IMG/VR virus record: IMGVR_UViG_3300025159_000005
Location: 1 to 50,155 of that record
Direction: 5' to 3' (one strand)
DNA length: 50,155 bases
DNA from: a virus
A program made the translations under genes and the position numbers. The number at the start of each line of letters is the position of its first letter. Within the stretch, counting starts at the first letter, position 1. Positions 36,681 through 44,582 of this stretch are shown in pieces. The notes under the pieces are model-generated. The model saw only the letters and a program-made list of their open reading frames with translations, searched no databases and was not told the DNA's origin.

Positions 36681-37652
36681 ATGGCACAGAGCCGTGACGA
36701 GCTTAAGGCTCAGCAGCAAGTTGAGCTGAGGACCGCCCTAGCGGAGGCGGTTGAGAAGTATCCGTTGACAGCCGAAGCAGAAGACGAGGAAGACTGGAAC
36801 AGGTGGGAGGCCGAAGGAGGCCAGCCGCCCGAGACCGTTCCCGACCCCGAAACTTCGACGCCCGATAAGCCTGCTCCGGGCGAGGCTCCGCCTAGTACAG
36901 TCGAGGCTACCAGCAAGGAAGAAGTTTCATCCGAGGGTGAAACCACAGATGAATCTCCTACCGAGTACTGGGGCGTAGATTTGAACGGCCTTCCGAGCGA
37001 GAAGCGAGCGGAAGTTATCGCTCATTTTGAGCAGCAGGATAGTACCATCCGGAAGCTCCAGGAACGACTGGCGAAGAAGCCAGAAGAGCAGCCGGCACCG
37101 GAACCTGAGACGCAGGGGCCGGTCAGCGATGAGGACATCATGCGTGCCCTCGGCTTGGACCCCGAATCTCTCGAGTACGAGCAGCTGGCGCCGGTGGTTC
37201 TACCGCTCGCCAAGACCGTGATGAAGCTGGAGGAAACCGTCGATGAGATGTCTCAGCGCGAGACGACCCGTGCGGTTGAAAGCGCCTGGAACACGACACT
37301 CGACGACCTAGAATCGACGTACGGCAAGCTGCCGTTCGAGCGGGTTCAGGTCCTTCAGTACGCGATTGAGGAGGGCATTCCGTCTCCCGAGGCCGTCTAC
37401 TTCCGTCTTACCGCCCCTGCAAAGCGCGAGGTGGAGGAGGCAGTAGCCAAGGCCCGTCTCGAAGCGTCGAAGAGGGAAGCTTCGGCAGGTCCGAAGCCGA
37501 GCTCCTCGTCCGGGACCTCTGTCGGCGTAAAGGCCGGCATGAGTCTACGAGACGCGGTCGCGGTCGCAGCGAAGGAAGCGGAAAAAGAGACCAAGCTCCG
37601 CTGGCGCGATGCCATTAAGGGTCGTCGCATAGCTGTTCCGGAGAACGAGTAA
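36681..37652 (+). CDS. Scaffolding protein
   Basis: Product of 323 aa, SD AAGGGAGG. Very acidic and Pro-rich N-half (TEYWGVDLNGLPSEKRAE follows), central helical region with coiled coil, and a C-terminal basic helix (KLRWRDAIKGRR) typical of scaffolds that contact the capsid protein. Position between portal and major capsid protein supports the call. Confidence 0.8.
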   Translation: MAQSRDELKAQQQVELRTALAEAVEKYPLTAEAEDEEDWNRWEAEGGQPPETVPDPETSTPDKPAPGEAPPSTVEATSKEEVSSEGETTDESPTEYWGVDLNGLPSEKRAEVIAHFEQQDSTIRKLQERLAKKPEEQPAPEPETQGPVSDEDIMRALGLDPESLEYEQLAPVVLPLAKTVMKLEETVDEMSQRETTRAVESAWNTTLDDLESTYGKLPFERVQVLQYAIEEGIPSPEAVYFRLTAPAKREVEEAVAKARLEASKREASAGPKPSSSSGTSVGVKAGMSLRDAVAVAAKEAEKETKLRWRDAIKGRRIAVPENE

Positions 37653-37673
37653 ACTCGCTAGGAGAAACAAGAT

Positions 37674-38723
37674 ATGTCCATTTACGCCGACCAGTTTGAT
37701 GTTCTGGTCACGACTACGCTGGACAAGGTCCGGCCGGTTCTGACTGACCAGATATCAAACGAAAATGTGTTGCTTGCGTGGCTCAATATGAAGGCACGCA
37801 TCAACGTTGACGGCGGGACAGTCATCCGGCGACCTCTCATGTTCGCGTTCAACGACACGGTGGGTTCGTACTCTGGTTACGACCTCCTTGACGTGACGCC
37901 GCAGGAAGGTCTTGGCTGGGTTGAGTACGAGTGGCGCCAGCACGCTGGCTCTGTGACCATTTCGGGAGAAGAGGTCAAGAAGAACAGCGGTTCGGCTCAG
38001 CTTGTCAACCTGCTTCAGGCCAAGATGGACCAGCTCAAGCTGTCCATCGCGGACGACTTTAACGCCATGCTCTACGGTTCCGGCAACGGAAACGGCGCTA
38101 AGGACTTCATCGGTTTGATGGGGATTGTCTCAGACGGAAAGCAGTATGGGTCCTCGGACACCGGCGCTGCCCTCCCGACGGGCGCCTCGACGACCGATAC
38201 TCACCTCGGTGGCATTAGTGCCACAACGTACACCTGGTGGAGGTCGAACCTAGTCACGTCCCCCGTGGACCTGACCACGTTTGACGGAGTCGATAGCCTG
38301 AACAACCTCTATAACAGCATTCGCGTTGACCGCTCCAAGGTTGACCTGGAGCTGACCACGCAGGCGAACTTCGAAGCGTACGAGGCCCTCGCGGTCCCGA
38401 ATATCCGCTTCCAGTCGCTGCGCGCGGCCGACCTGGGGTTCGAGACCATCGCGCACAAGACGGCTGAGGTCGTCTTCGACCCCGACGTTCCCACGTCGGG
38501 TGCGTGGCACGATGGTCTGAACACCGTGGCCGGTGGAGGGGCTTGGTTCATGTTGAATGCCGACCGCCTGGAGTTCGTGCAGCACGCGGATTCCTGGCTC
38601 TCGCCGACCGAGTTCGTTCGGCCGTATAACCAGGACGCCAAGACGGCCCTGGTGTTGTCGATGGGTAACCTGATTACGGACTCGCGCCGTAGCCACGGGC
38701 TCATCCTCAATACCGTCGTCTAG
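37674..38723 (+). CDS. Major capsid protein
   Basis: Product of 349 aa. SIYADQFDVLVTTTLDKVRP at the start and GGTVIRRPLMFAFNDTVG, with later helices and beta elements (YSGYDLLDVTP, EVEWRQ-like WVEYEWRQ). Length and position after the scaffold match HK97-fold capsid proteins of podoviruses. An unusually stable hairpin lies just after the stop. Confidence 0.88.
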   Translation: MSIYADQFDVLVTTTLDKVRPVLTDQISNENVLLAWLNMKARINVDGGTVIRRPLMFAFNDTVGSYSGYDLLDVTPQEGLGWVEYEWRQHAGSVTISGEEVKKNSGSAQLVNLLQAKMDQLKLSIADDFNAMLYGSGNGNGAKDFIGLMGIVSDGKQYGSSDTGAALPTGASTTDTHLGGISATTYTWWRSNLVTSPVDLTTFDGVDSLNNLYNSIRVDRSKVDLELTTQANFEAYEALAVPNIRFQSLRAADLGFETIAHKTAEVVFDPDVPTSGAWHDGLNTVAGGGAWFMLNADRLEFVQHADSWLSPTEFVRPYNQDAKTALVLSMGNLITDSRRSHGLILNTVV

Positions 38724-38733
38724 GTAACCGACT

Positions 38734-38776
38734 CGTAGGGGGCCGGATTGTGGCCCTCGTGCCCCGGCCCCTTACG
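38734..38776 (+). other. Stable hairpin after the capsid gene
   Basis: A 13-bp stem with one G-U pair (CGTAGGGGGCCGG at 38734-38746 and CCGGCCCCTTACG at 38764-38776) and a 17-nt loop. No T-run follows. It may protect or process the abundant capsid mRNA rather than terminate it. Confidence 0.6.
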
Positions 38777-38791
38777 ACAACGGGAGGAATG

Positions 38792-39184
38792 ATGGCTCTT
38801 AAGAACATGACAGGAAACGTTGGAACTGCTCCAGTCTATACCAGCCGGTGGGCTGAACGAGACGCGCGACGCAGGGAGAATATGCGGCTAGCCCGGAAGG
38901 CAGCCGCTGCTCGTTCTGGTCGCAGCGTTAAATCGGTCAAGGACCGGGTGGAGAAAGCTAAAGCAGTGCTAGCAAACAAGAATGTTACTGGAGCCATTGC
39001 GACGATACAGGGAGTAGCGCCGACGGATGTCGACGTCTATATCCTAGCCGAGCGACATGGGCAGGCCCGCAGGGGCGTGCTCAGGGCGTTCGGTCCCCCG
39101 CGCGGTAGCGTGGAACGGCAGTACCTTGCCGAAGCGGGCCTGGGGAGCCCCGAAGATACCCCGGATGAAGGGGCAGAGGAGTAG
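38792..39184 (+). CDS. Capsid-proximal basic protein
   Basis: Product of 130 aa from the ATG at 38792, SD GGGAGG. A basic, Ala/Arg-rich N-half (RRENMRLARKAAAARSGRSV) followed by an acidic tail. It follows the capsid gene and could be a head-completion or decoration protein. Function not recognised. Confidence 0.6.
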   Translation: MALKNMTGNVGTAPVYTSRWAERDARRRENMRLARKAAAARSGRSVKSVKDRVEKAKAVLANKNVTGAIATIQGVAPTDVDVYILAERHGQARRGVLRAFGPPRGSVERQYLAEAGLGSPEDTPDEGAEE

Positions 39185-39187
39185 GAC

Positions 39188-39664
39188 ATGACCGTAAAGA
39201 AGAGGTACGCCGACCTCCTGACCGGCACCAGCCACGTTGGCGGGGGTGCGGTCTCGGGCGAGGCACGTGCAAATATCGGGCTCGGGTCCGCTTATGCTAG
39301 GGTTCTTGGGTTCGAGTTCAAGGGCGACGACGCCGACGTGGACACGAACAACACGCTGGAGTTGACGGATGCGGACGGGCGACTTTTGCTCGTCGCAACG
39401 GCGTTCGACGCGGGTGGGACCACATCCGACGAGTACACTGAGCAGGAAGCCGCCATCGGTACGACTGTTTCAGCCGCCTCCACGGTTGGGGTATTCCGCA
39501 TAGTTGGATATCCCGAGGCGCTGTACGTAGATGCCGCAGGGGACGCCTCCGCCGACACCGAGGGCATGGTTGCCGGCGTGTTCGCCAAGTCGCCAGTGAC
39601 CGCGACCATCGCGGCCGGTACGGACGGCGACTGGCAAAGGGTCACCCTCTGGGTGGAGGTGTAA
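39188..39664 (+). CDS. Decoration-like virion protein 1
   Basis: Product of 158 aa, GAGGAG SD. All-beta with Gly/Ala/Asp/Thr repeats. It shares the ending pattern VTATIAAGTDGDWQRVTLWVEV with the protein at 40639 (LTATPSGVG...TLTIWAEV) and a RVLGFEF segment with the protein at 40982. Probably a capsid-surface or tail-surface protein. Confidence 0.65.
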   Translation: MTVKKRYADLLTGTSHVGGGAVSGEARANIGLGSAYARVLGFEFKGDDADVDTNNTLELTDADGRLLLVATAFDAGGTTSDEYTEQEAAIGTTVSAASTVGVFRIVGYPEALYVDAAGDASADTEGMVAGVFAKSPVTATIAAGTDGDWQRVTLWVEV

Positions 39665-39665
39665 C

Positions 39666-40553
39666 ATGCCAAACGTTGACAAGGAACTCCACAACCCCGA
39701 GGTCACCAACGCCAACCTAATCAAGGAGCGCACGACTTCCAAGCCGAAGCGCGCCCTGAGGGGGGCGGCCGGTGGCACGTACGTCGGGCCGGTCCTTTCA
39801 ACGGCTGCCATCGGTGACTCGTCCATAACCCACGCCACCGGCATCGCTGCCGGCGGGGTGGAGGACAGCACCGGGTTCCGTGAGTCCGACACCTATCGCA
39901 TGGGTACCGCCGAGGACGCCGCTACGGCGACCGGGAGGCCGAACCCGGGGGCGGGCCCTGCCCGCACCGTGTACCGGTCGAACGGTATCTTCGGTGGGTC
40001 GGTTCCCGGCTACCCGGCGCAGCGGGCGGGGCAGCGTGACGCTGCCGCGGGCGCTGGTTTGACGGCAGAAGGTGCCGCACCTGCCTTCATGGACAAGCGG
40101 TCCAACATCTACGGCGACGGGGGCGAGGCCCTCGGCTCCGCGGGTCGCGGGACGCGCGTCCTAGCAGGCGCTGTGGTCAAGGGCGACTTGGGGCAGGTCT
40201 CTGGACAGCCCCGCATCCCAGCACCGACCACGCAGGGCACGGCAAACCCGGCAGCGGGCGTCGTGTCCATCATCGCGGCAGCCGGGCAGGTCGAGTCCGA
40301 CCTTCACGCGGACGACATCACTGGCGGGGCCAACGGCCGAACGGGCTGTGTCGTCTACGTCTTTGCGCGTGACACCGACACCGACGAGGACCTGGCACTG
40401 GTCCGCAAGGGAGACTTCGACACTACGACCGCTGGGGCCGTTACCGGCTGCACGTCAATGACCGCGGCTACGTACTCTGTGTACACCGCATTCAAGGATG
40501 CCGCTGGTAACATCGGGCCCTGGTCGGCTCGTACGACCGTTGTCGTCTCGTAA
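39666..40553 (+). CDS. Virion protein with C-terminal Ig/FN3-like domain
   Basis: Product of 295 aa. The N-half is low-complexity Gly/Ala/Pro-rich, probably extended, and the C-terminal ~95 residues are a beta-sandwich-like domain (SMTAATYSVYTAFKDAAGNIGPW). Such domains decorate phage capsids and bind surface glycans. It ends the first part of the structural block, with a hairpin immediately after. Confidence 0.65.
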   Translation: MPNVDKELHNPEVTNANLIKERTTSKPKRALRGAAGGTYVGPVLSTAAIGDSSITHATGIAAGGVEDSTGFRESDTYRMGTAEDAATATGRPNPGAGPARTVYRSNGIFGGSVPGYPAQRAGQRDAAAGAGLTAEGAAPAFMDKRSNIYGDGGEALGSAGRGTRVLAGAVVKGDLGQVSGQPRIPAPTTQGTANPAAGVVSIIAAAGQVESDLHADDITGGANGRTGCVVYVFARDTDTDEDLALVRKGDFDTTTAGAVTGCTSMTAATYSVYTAFKDAAGNIGPWSARTTVVVS

Positions 40554-40570
40554 TAAAGAAACCCCGAGGT

Positions 40571-40601
40571 CCCAGCCCGTGCCCGTCTCTGGCGGGCTGG
40601 G
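40571..40601 (+). other. Hairpin after the 40553 stop
   Basis: A 9-bp stem CCCAGCCCG/CGGGCTGGG with a 13-nt loop, extendable by neighbouring G-C and G-U pairs. No T-run. Similar in position and design to the hairpin after the capsid gene, so it may mark an mRNA processing point. Confidence 0.5.
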
Positions 40602-40638
40602 GCCCCCAAGAAGGCGCGTAGCGCCCAAGGAGTAAGAC

Positions 40639-40980
40639 ATGGCCTTCAAGGAGAGAAGCACAGGAGCAATCGATACGGTAGCCACCGACCTAGATTTCGG
40701 GGCACCGTACGTACGGCCCGTCCGTATCCGCTACGTCGCGTCAACCGACACTACGACTTCGTGGGTCGTTGTTGATGCCGATGGATACAACGTGTTCACC
40801 GTCGCCTCGGGCGACTTCACGACCGCCGTTGACCAGGGCCTCGTCTATGACGCGGCCGAGGGCTCGGACGGTGCCGCCATTATCAACGAGGGAAGCAAGG
40901 TCTTCAAGAATCCGCTGACGGCGACGCCCTCGGGTGTGGGCGCCGGCACCGCCACCCTGACCATTTGGGCGGAGGTGTAA
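40639..40980 (+). CDS. Decoration-like virion protein 2
   Basis: Product of 113 aa. Beta-rich; the C-terminus (FKNPLTATPSGVGAGTATLT and IWAEV) parallels the 39188 protein. Its first residues (MAFKERSTGAIDTVATD) are distinctive. Likely a paralogue that decorates the capsid or tail. Confidence 0.65.
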   Translation: MAFKERSTGAIDTVATDLDFGAPYVRPVRIRYVASTDTTTSWVVVDADGYNVFTVASGDFTTAVDQGLVYDAAEGSDGAAIINEGSKVFKNPLTATPSGVGAGTATLTIWAEV

Positions 40981-40981
40981 T

Positions 40982-41449
40982 ATGGCCCTTCGTAAGCAGG
41001 ATTTCGAGGTCACAACCTCCCTGCCTACGGCGGCGCCGACCAAGTTCGCGGGACAGTCGCGCGAGAGCGTAATCCGCTACTCCAACCGGCCGGCATGGCT
41101 GCTGGGCTTCGAACTCAGCGACGACCTGTTGACCGGAACGTTCGCGGGCTTCTGCGTGCGCGAGGTCGATGTCATCGATGACCCGACAGGGAACGGAACG
41201 GATGCAGATGCATCCGGGCGTGTCCTCTTTAACTACGTCCCGCACGCACTGGACGCGAGCGGCAACCAGGGACCCGTATTTTTGTTCGCCGCCGAGTCCG
41301 TTGCCGTTGACGGAACTACAGTCGGAGAAGGACCGCCGGTCCTCTTCAACAGCAAAAAGCTGGAGGTCGAGGTCTTCGGCGGGGGTGCGGCAACTGATAC
41401 TGTCACCGTTACCCTCTACTACGAGAGCGCCGGCGACTACAGGTTCTAG
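40982..41449 (+). CDS. Decoration-like virion protein 3
   Basis: Product of 155 aa beginning MALRKQDFEVTTSLPTAAPTK, one base after the previous stop. A WLLGFELSDDLLTG segment and a beta-rich C-terminus (VTVTLYYESAGDYRF) suggest relation to the two neighbours. Structural role inferred from gene order. Confidence 0.65.
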   Translation: MALRKQDFEVTTSLPTAAPTKFAGQSRESVIRYSNRPAWLLGFELSDDLLTGTFAGFCVREVDVIDDPTGNGTDADASGRVLFNYVPHALDASGNQGPVFLFAAESVAVDGTTVGEGPPVLFNSKKLEVEVFGGGAATDTVTVTLYYESAGDYRF

Positions 41450-41458
41450 GAGGCTAAC

Positions 41459-41911
41459 ATGGCACACGGAGAGACACAGGCCGTGCTCGGCCTCGGCCGG
41501 CCGGCTACTAACGTCCCCTCGCCGCACACGGCAGAGGATAATGACATCACAGGCATCCTTCAGGATGCTGATTTCGACGGCATTGTGGATGCTGACATGC
41601 TAGCGACGAATGCTGTAGGCACGGATGAAATTGCCGCGGATGCAGTGACCAAGGCCGAGCTAGCTGGTGGATTCATGAAAGCAACCGTTGCTTCGGGTGT
41701 AGATGAAACCGGCCCCAACAACATCCCCGCAACTGGAATGGCCGTGGGTGATGAGGTCGTGGCGGTCCTCGTGTTCACAACCGAGGCATCTCTCGCTACG
41801 ATGATATCTCACGCCGGAACGTTCACCGCAGCCGCTGACGGTTGTACAGCCGGTACGCCGGTAGACAATACCAGCAACCAGTACATAGTCATCTGGCTCG
41901 ACCTAACGTAA
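41459..41911 (+). CDS. Structural protein with repeated Asp motifs
   Basis: Product of 150 aa. Ala/Thr/Asp-rich, beta-type, with several DAD/DEI-type patterns (GILQDADFDGIVDADML, NAVGTDEIAADAVTKAEL) that look like beta-helix rungs. Likely a tail or capsid accessory protein. Confidence 0.6.
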   Translation: MAHGETQAVLGLGRPATNVPSPHTAEDNDITGILQDADFDGIVDADMLATNAVGTDEIAADAVTKAELAGGFMKATVASGVDETGPNNIPATGMAVGDEVVAVLVFTTEASLATMISHAGTFTAAADGCTAGTPVDNTSNQYIVIWLDLT

Positions 41912-41921
41912 GGGAGGAACT

Positions 41922-42245
41922 ATGGCAGTCTTCTGCTACCGTTGCAGGAGCTGCGGTGTTCGCTGGCAGGGCGACTTTGCCGGCGAGCATTGCAGCACGC
42001 CCGACGTCATACGCGATTATCGCTCAGAGGCCGCTGGCTTTGCCGTTGGCAGCCTGAAGCGAGAGCGCGAGGCCGGCGGGTCGAAGGCTGTCCGCGACAA
42101 GTTCCTTCCAACCATAGACGATTTCAAAGGCCCCTCTGACCCTGATGGGTCGGAGGGCCTTCGTCAATGGGCTGACGAGCACGACCCCAAACCCGGCAAC
42201 AAGAGGCCGATGTACCCCGACGGCATACCGCGCAGGAGCTGGTAA
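41922..42245 (+). CDS. Zinc-ribbon-like structural-region protein
   Basis: Product of 107 aa beginning AVFCYRCRSCGVRWQG with CYRC and CRSC. The rest is basic and Pro-rich (DPKPGNKRPMYPDGIPRRSW). Proteins with this start lie near tail genes in many phages, with unknown function. A small hairpin GACCCTGATGGGTC occurs inside. Confidence 0.65.
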   Translation: MAVFCYRCRSCGVRWQGDFAGEHCSTPDVIRDYRSEAAGFAVGSLKREREAGGSKAVRDKFLPTIDDFKGPSDPDGSEGLRQWADEHDPKPGNKRPMYPDGIPRRSW

Positions 42246-42439
42246 TGCAGGCGTACATACAGAACGATGAGGGTAAGATTATCGCAACCTATTCTGGCTC
42301 GCAGCTCTTCGTATTTCCTGGAGTCGACCGCGCAGCTGTCGCCTTCTTTCTCTTCCAGCTCCTAATGGAAGCGATGCCGACTAAGACTCCACAGGTAACA
42401 TGGGGAACGGCTTGGAGCCCTAGGAATGTGGGTACATAG
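42245..42439 (+). CDS. Small hydrophobic-core protein
   Basis: Product of 64 aa, start overlapping the previous stop by one base. Has FPGVDRAAVAFFLFQLLMEAMP as a central hydrophobic helix. Structural operon context. No family. Confidence 0.55.
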   Translation: MQAYIQNDEGKIIATYSGSQLFVFPGVDRAAVAFFLFQLLMEAMPTKTPQVTWGTAWSPRNVGT

Positions 42440-42441
42440 CT

Positions 42442-42666
42442 ATGACAACTGTTACTATCCGGCATCCCGTAACTACGCGTCTTGACGACGTGGGAGCCGG
42501 CGTGTCATACGTTGGGGAAGCCTCGCCGGGCGAGGACACTGATGTCGCGCGCTGGCGCATCAAGCGAATTACCGAGACCGGTGCAGATATCGTTGTTGAC
42601 TGGGCCGATGGTAACAACTCTTTTGATAACGTCTGGGACAACCGACTTTCGCTGGACTACAGCTAG
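42442..42666 (+). CDS. Small beta-rich protein
   Basis: Product of 74 aa, three bases after the previous stop. Alternating hydrophobic and polar residues (TTVTIRHPVTTRLDDVGAGV). Structural operon context; function unknown. Confidence 0.55.
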   Translation: MTTVTIRHPVTTRLDDVGAGVSYVGEASPGEDTDVARWRIKRITETGADIVVDWADGNNSFDNVWDNRLSLDYS

Positions 42667-42677
42667 AGGAGTAGACG

Positions 42678-44573
42678 ATGGCGATAGGTGATGACTTTGA
42701 AATTCAGGGTGACGGCGACATCCGGGCAGTTGCAGGGACAGCGAACTATACTGTCCTAGAACTGCACAGGTGGCTCCAGGGCTTGGCCGACGACGCCCAG
42801 GCTGCCAGCGACGACTTCATGGACATCACCGCCGCCACGCCTTCAGAGCGCTCGACGGACAACATCGTCACGCTGAACGCGCCCTTCAACATCAACGACG
42901 CGACCTCGCAGCGACTCTACGATGGGTCCATCACGCAGGCCGGCGGCGACACGGTCTACGCCGGTATCGTCGTCGTGGGCGCGGTGGAATCTGGAACCCA
43001 GATTCAGCTCTGGCAAGACGAGGCCGTCTACTCCTCGTTCTGGAGCACGGGCATCAACGCCAACGCAGCCGCCAGTATCCTGACCCGGATGCTCGTCAAG
43101 GTCCGGCAGAACGGTGCGGATATCGACCAGAAGAAACTCATCTTCTGGGCGCGTGAGCTATCGGATACCTACGCAGAGTTCTCCCTCACCGCTGCCCTGG
43201 GTAACAACGTCGCGGCCCTCTTCACGGCCAACGACCTCAACAACCAGACTGACTCCGCCACGATTGACACCTGGGACGACATTGTGAACACCGAGGGTTA
43301 CCAGCTTTTCGACATCTCGGGCAACGCGGTCAACGAGCCGTACTACTCGCAGTGGGACAAGGCGTCGCGCACCGCCAACCAACTGTACGAGCGAACGAAG
43401 TGGATTGCTCGTCGCGGCTCAACAGAGGCCATCCACTCGACGACCGGTCCGCTTTTCCGCGGCATCACCCACCAGTTCGACTACGACGGCGAGTTGCAGA
43501 CTTTCGCCGAAGACGCCATCATCGCGTGGGGTACGTCCTTCGCCTACGACGGCGGCACGGGCACCGTCCCAGCCGCCGGCCAGTACTGGGAGAACCTGAC
43601 CACGGGCGGCGTCGGGAAGGTCGTCCACGTCAGCTCGGGCGCGGGCGCAACCGGTTCGGTCGTCCTTCAGCGCGAGGACCCGACTAGCCCGACGTGGGTG
43701 GACCCCGGCAACTTCTCGCTCCTCGGTGGGACAGGCAGCATCGACATCAACGGCGCCGTCACGGGAAATACGAATACGGGTGGTTCCGGCCGAATCCTCG
43801 CCCTCGACGACAACGGTGCAGATGGAGTCATCTGGCTCCAGCTCCTCAGCGGGGGTATCGGCGGCAACAACTACGTCATCTTCCAGCGGGGGACGACCGG
43901 TGCGTTCGCCGACCAGAACGGGGCCGCGACTGCCCGGACGGTTAAGCCCGAGTTCATCGGGACATTCACCGGAACGGCGTTCATCGGAGCATTCGGCATC
44001 GGCATGAAGCCGTCCGAGACAGCCGCCGCTGACCTGTTCACTGACCTTGTGGGCTCGACCTGGAACCCGCCCAACCTCCAGGATTTCACGGTCTTCGGAC
44101 TCATCTCAGGCGACCGGGTACTGGTAGTGAACAACCAGGCCGGCGCGCCCGACTTTGACCAGCTTATTTTGAACACGACTCTATCTGGAGGAGCCGAGAC
44201 GCAGCTGGTCGTTACGGCTGCCATCCCGGCCGACACGCCAACGGCAGGGTCCCTTCGGGTCCAGCTCGACACCGGCGTCTACCGCTACGTGGAGTACGAC
44301 TCCTGGTCGGGCAGCACGTTCCAGCTCGACGCCGCGTACCAGAACTGGGCAGACCCGCTCGACGCGACGGCGCCTAAGAACGTCTTCATCGGCTACATCG
44401 ACAAGGCTACGGCAACGACCGAGGAGACGGTCACGCTGGTCTTCAGCGGCGCTCGGACGATGTTCGTTCGCGTGCGCGACGGCGGAGTGACCCCCATCAA
44501 GACCTTCGAGACAACTGCTTCGTTTGGTACGGGCGGAGGTTCGGCAACGGCCATTCGTACGTCTGACGCGTAA
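42678..44573 (+). CDS. Large tail-associated structural protein
   Basis: Product of 631 aa, SD AGAGGAG. Acidic, beta-rich, with LELHRWLQGLADDAQAASDD near the start and later GHVH-free repeated strands. The N-terminal helix followed by a broad beta region is like large phage structural proteins seen in other metagenomic podophages. It may be a neck or tail-fibre component. No enzymatic motif. Confidence 0.6.
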   Translation: MAIGDDFEIQGDGDIRAVAGTANYTVLELHRWLQGLADDAQAASDDFMDITAATPSERSTDNIVTLNAPFNINDATSQRLYDGSITQAGGDTVYAGIVVVGAVESGTQIQLWQDEAVYSSFWSTGINANAAASILTRMLVKVRQNGADIDQKKLIFWARELSDTYAEFSLTAALGNNVAALFTANDLNNQTDSATIDTWDDIVNTEGYQLFDISGNAVNEPYYSQWDKASRTANQLYERTKWIARRGSTEAIHSTTGPLFRGITHQFDYDGELQTFAEDAIIAWGTSFAYDGGTGTVPAAGQYWENLTTGGVGKVVHVSSGAGATGSVVLQREDPTSPTWVDPGNFSLLGGTGSIDINGAVTGNTNTGGSGRILALDDNGADGVIWLQLLSGGIGGNNYVIFQRGTTGAFADQNGAATARTVKPEFIGTFTGTAFIGAFGIGMKPSETAAADLFTDLVGSTWNPPNLQDFTVFGLISGDRVLVVNNQAGAPDFDQLILNTTLSGGAETQLVVTAAIPADTPTAGSLRVQLDTGVYRYVEYDSWSGSTFQLDAAYQNWADPLDATAPKNVFIGYIDKATATTEETVTLVFSGARTMFVRVRDGGVTPIKTFETTASFGTGGGSATAIRTSDA

Positions 44574-44582
44574 GGGGCCTAG

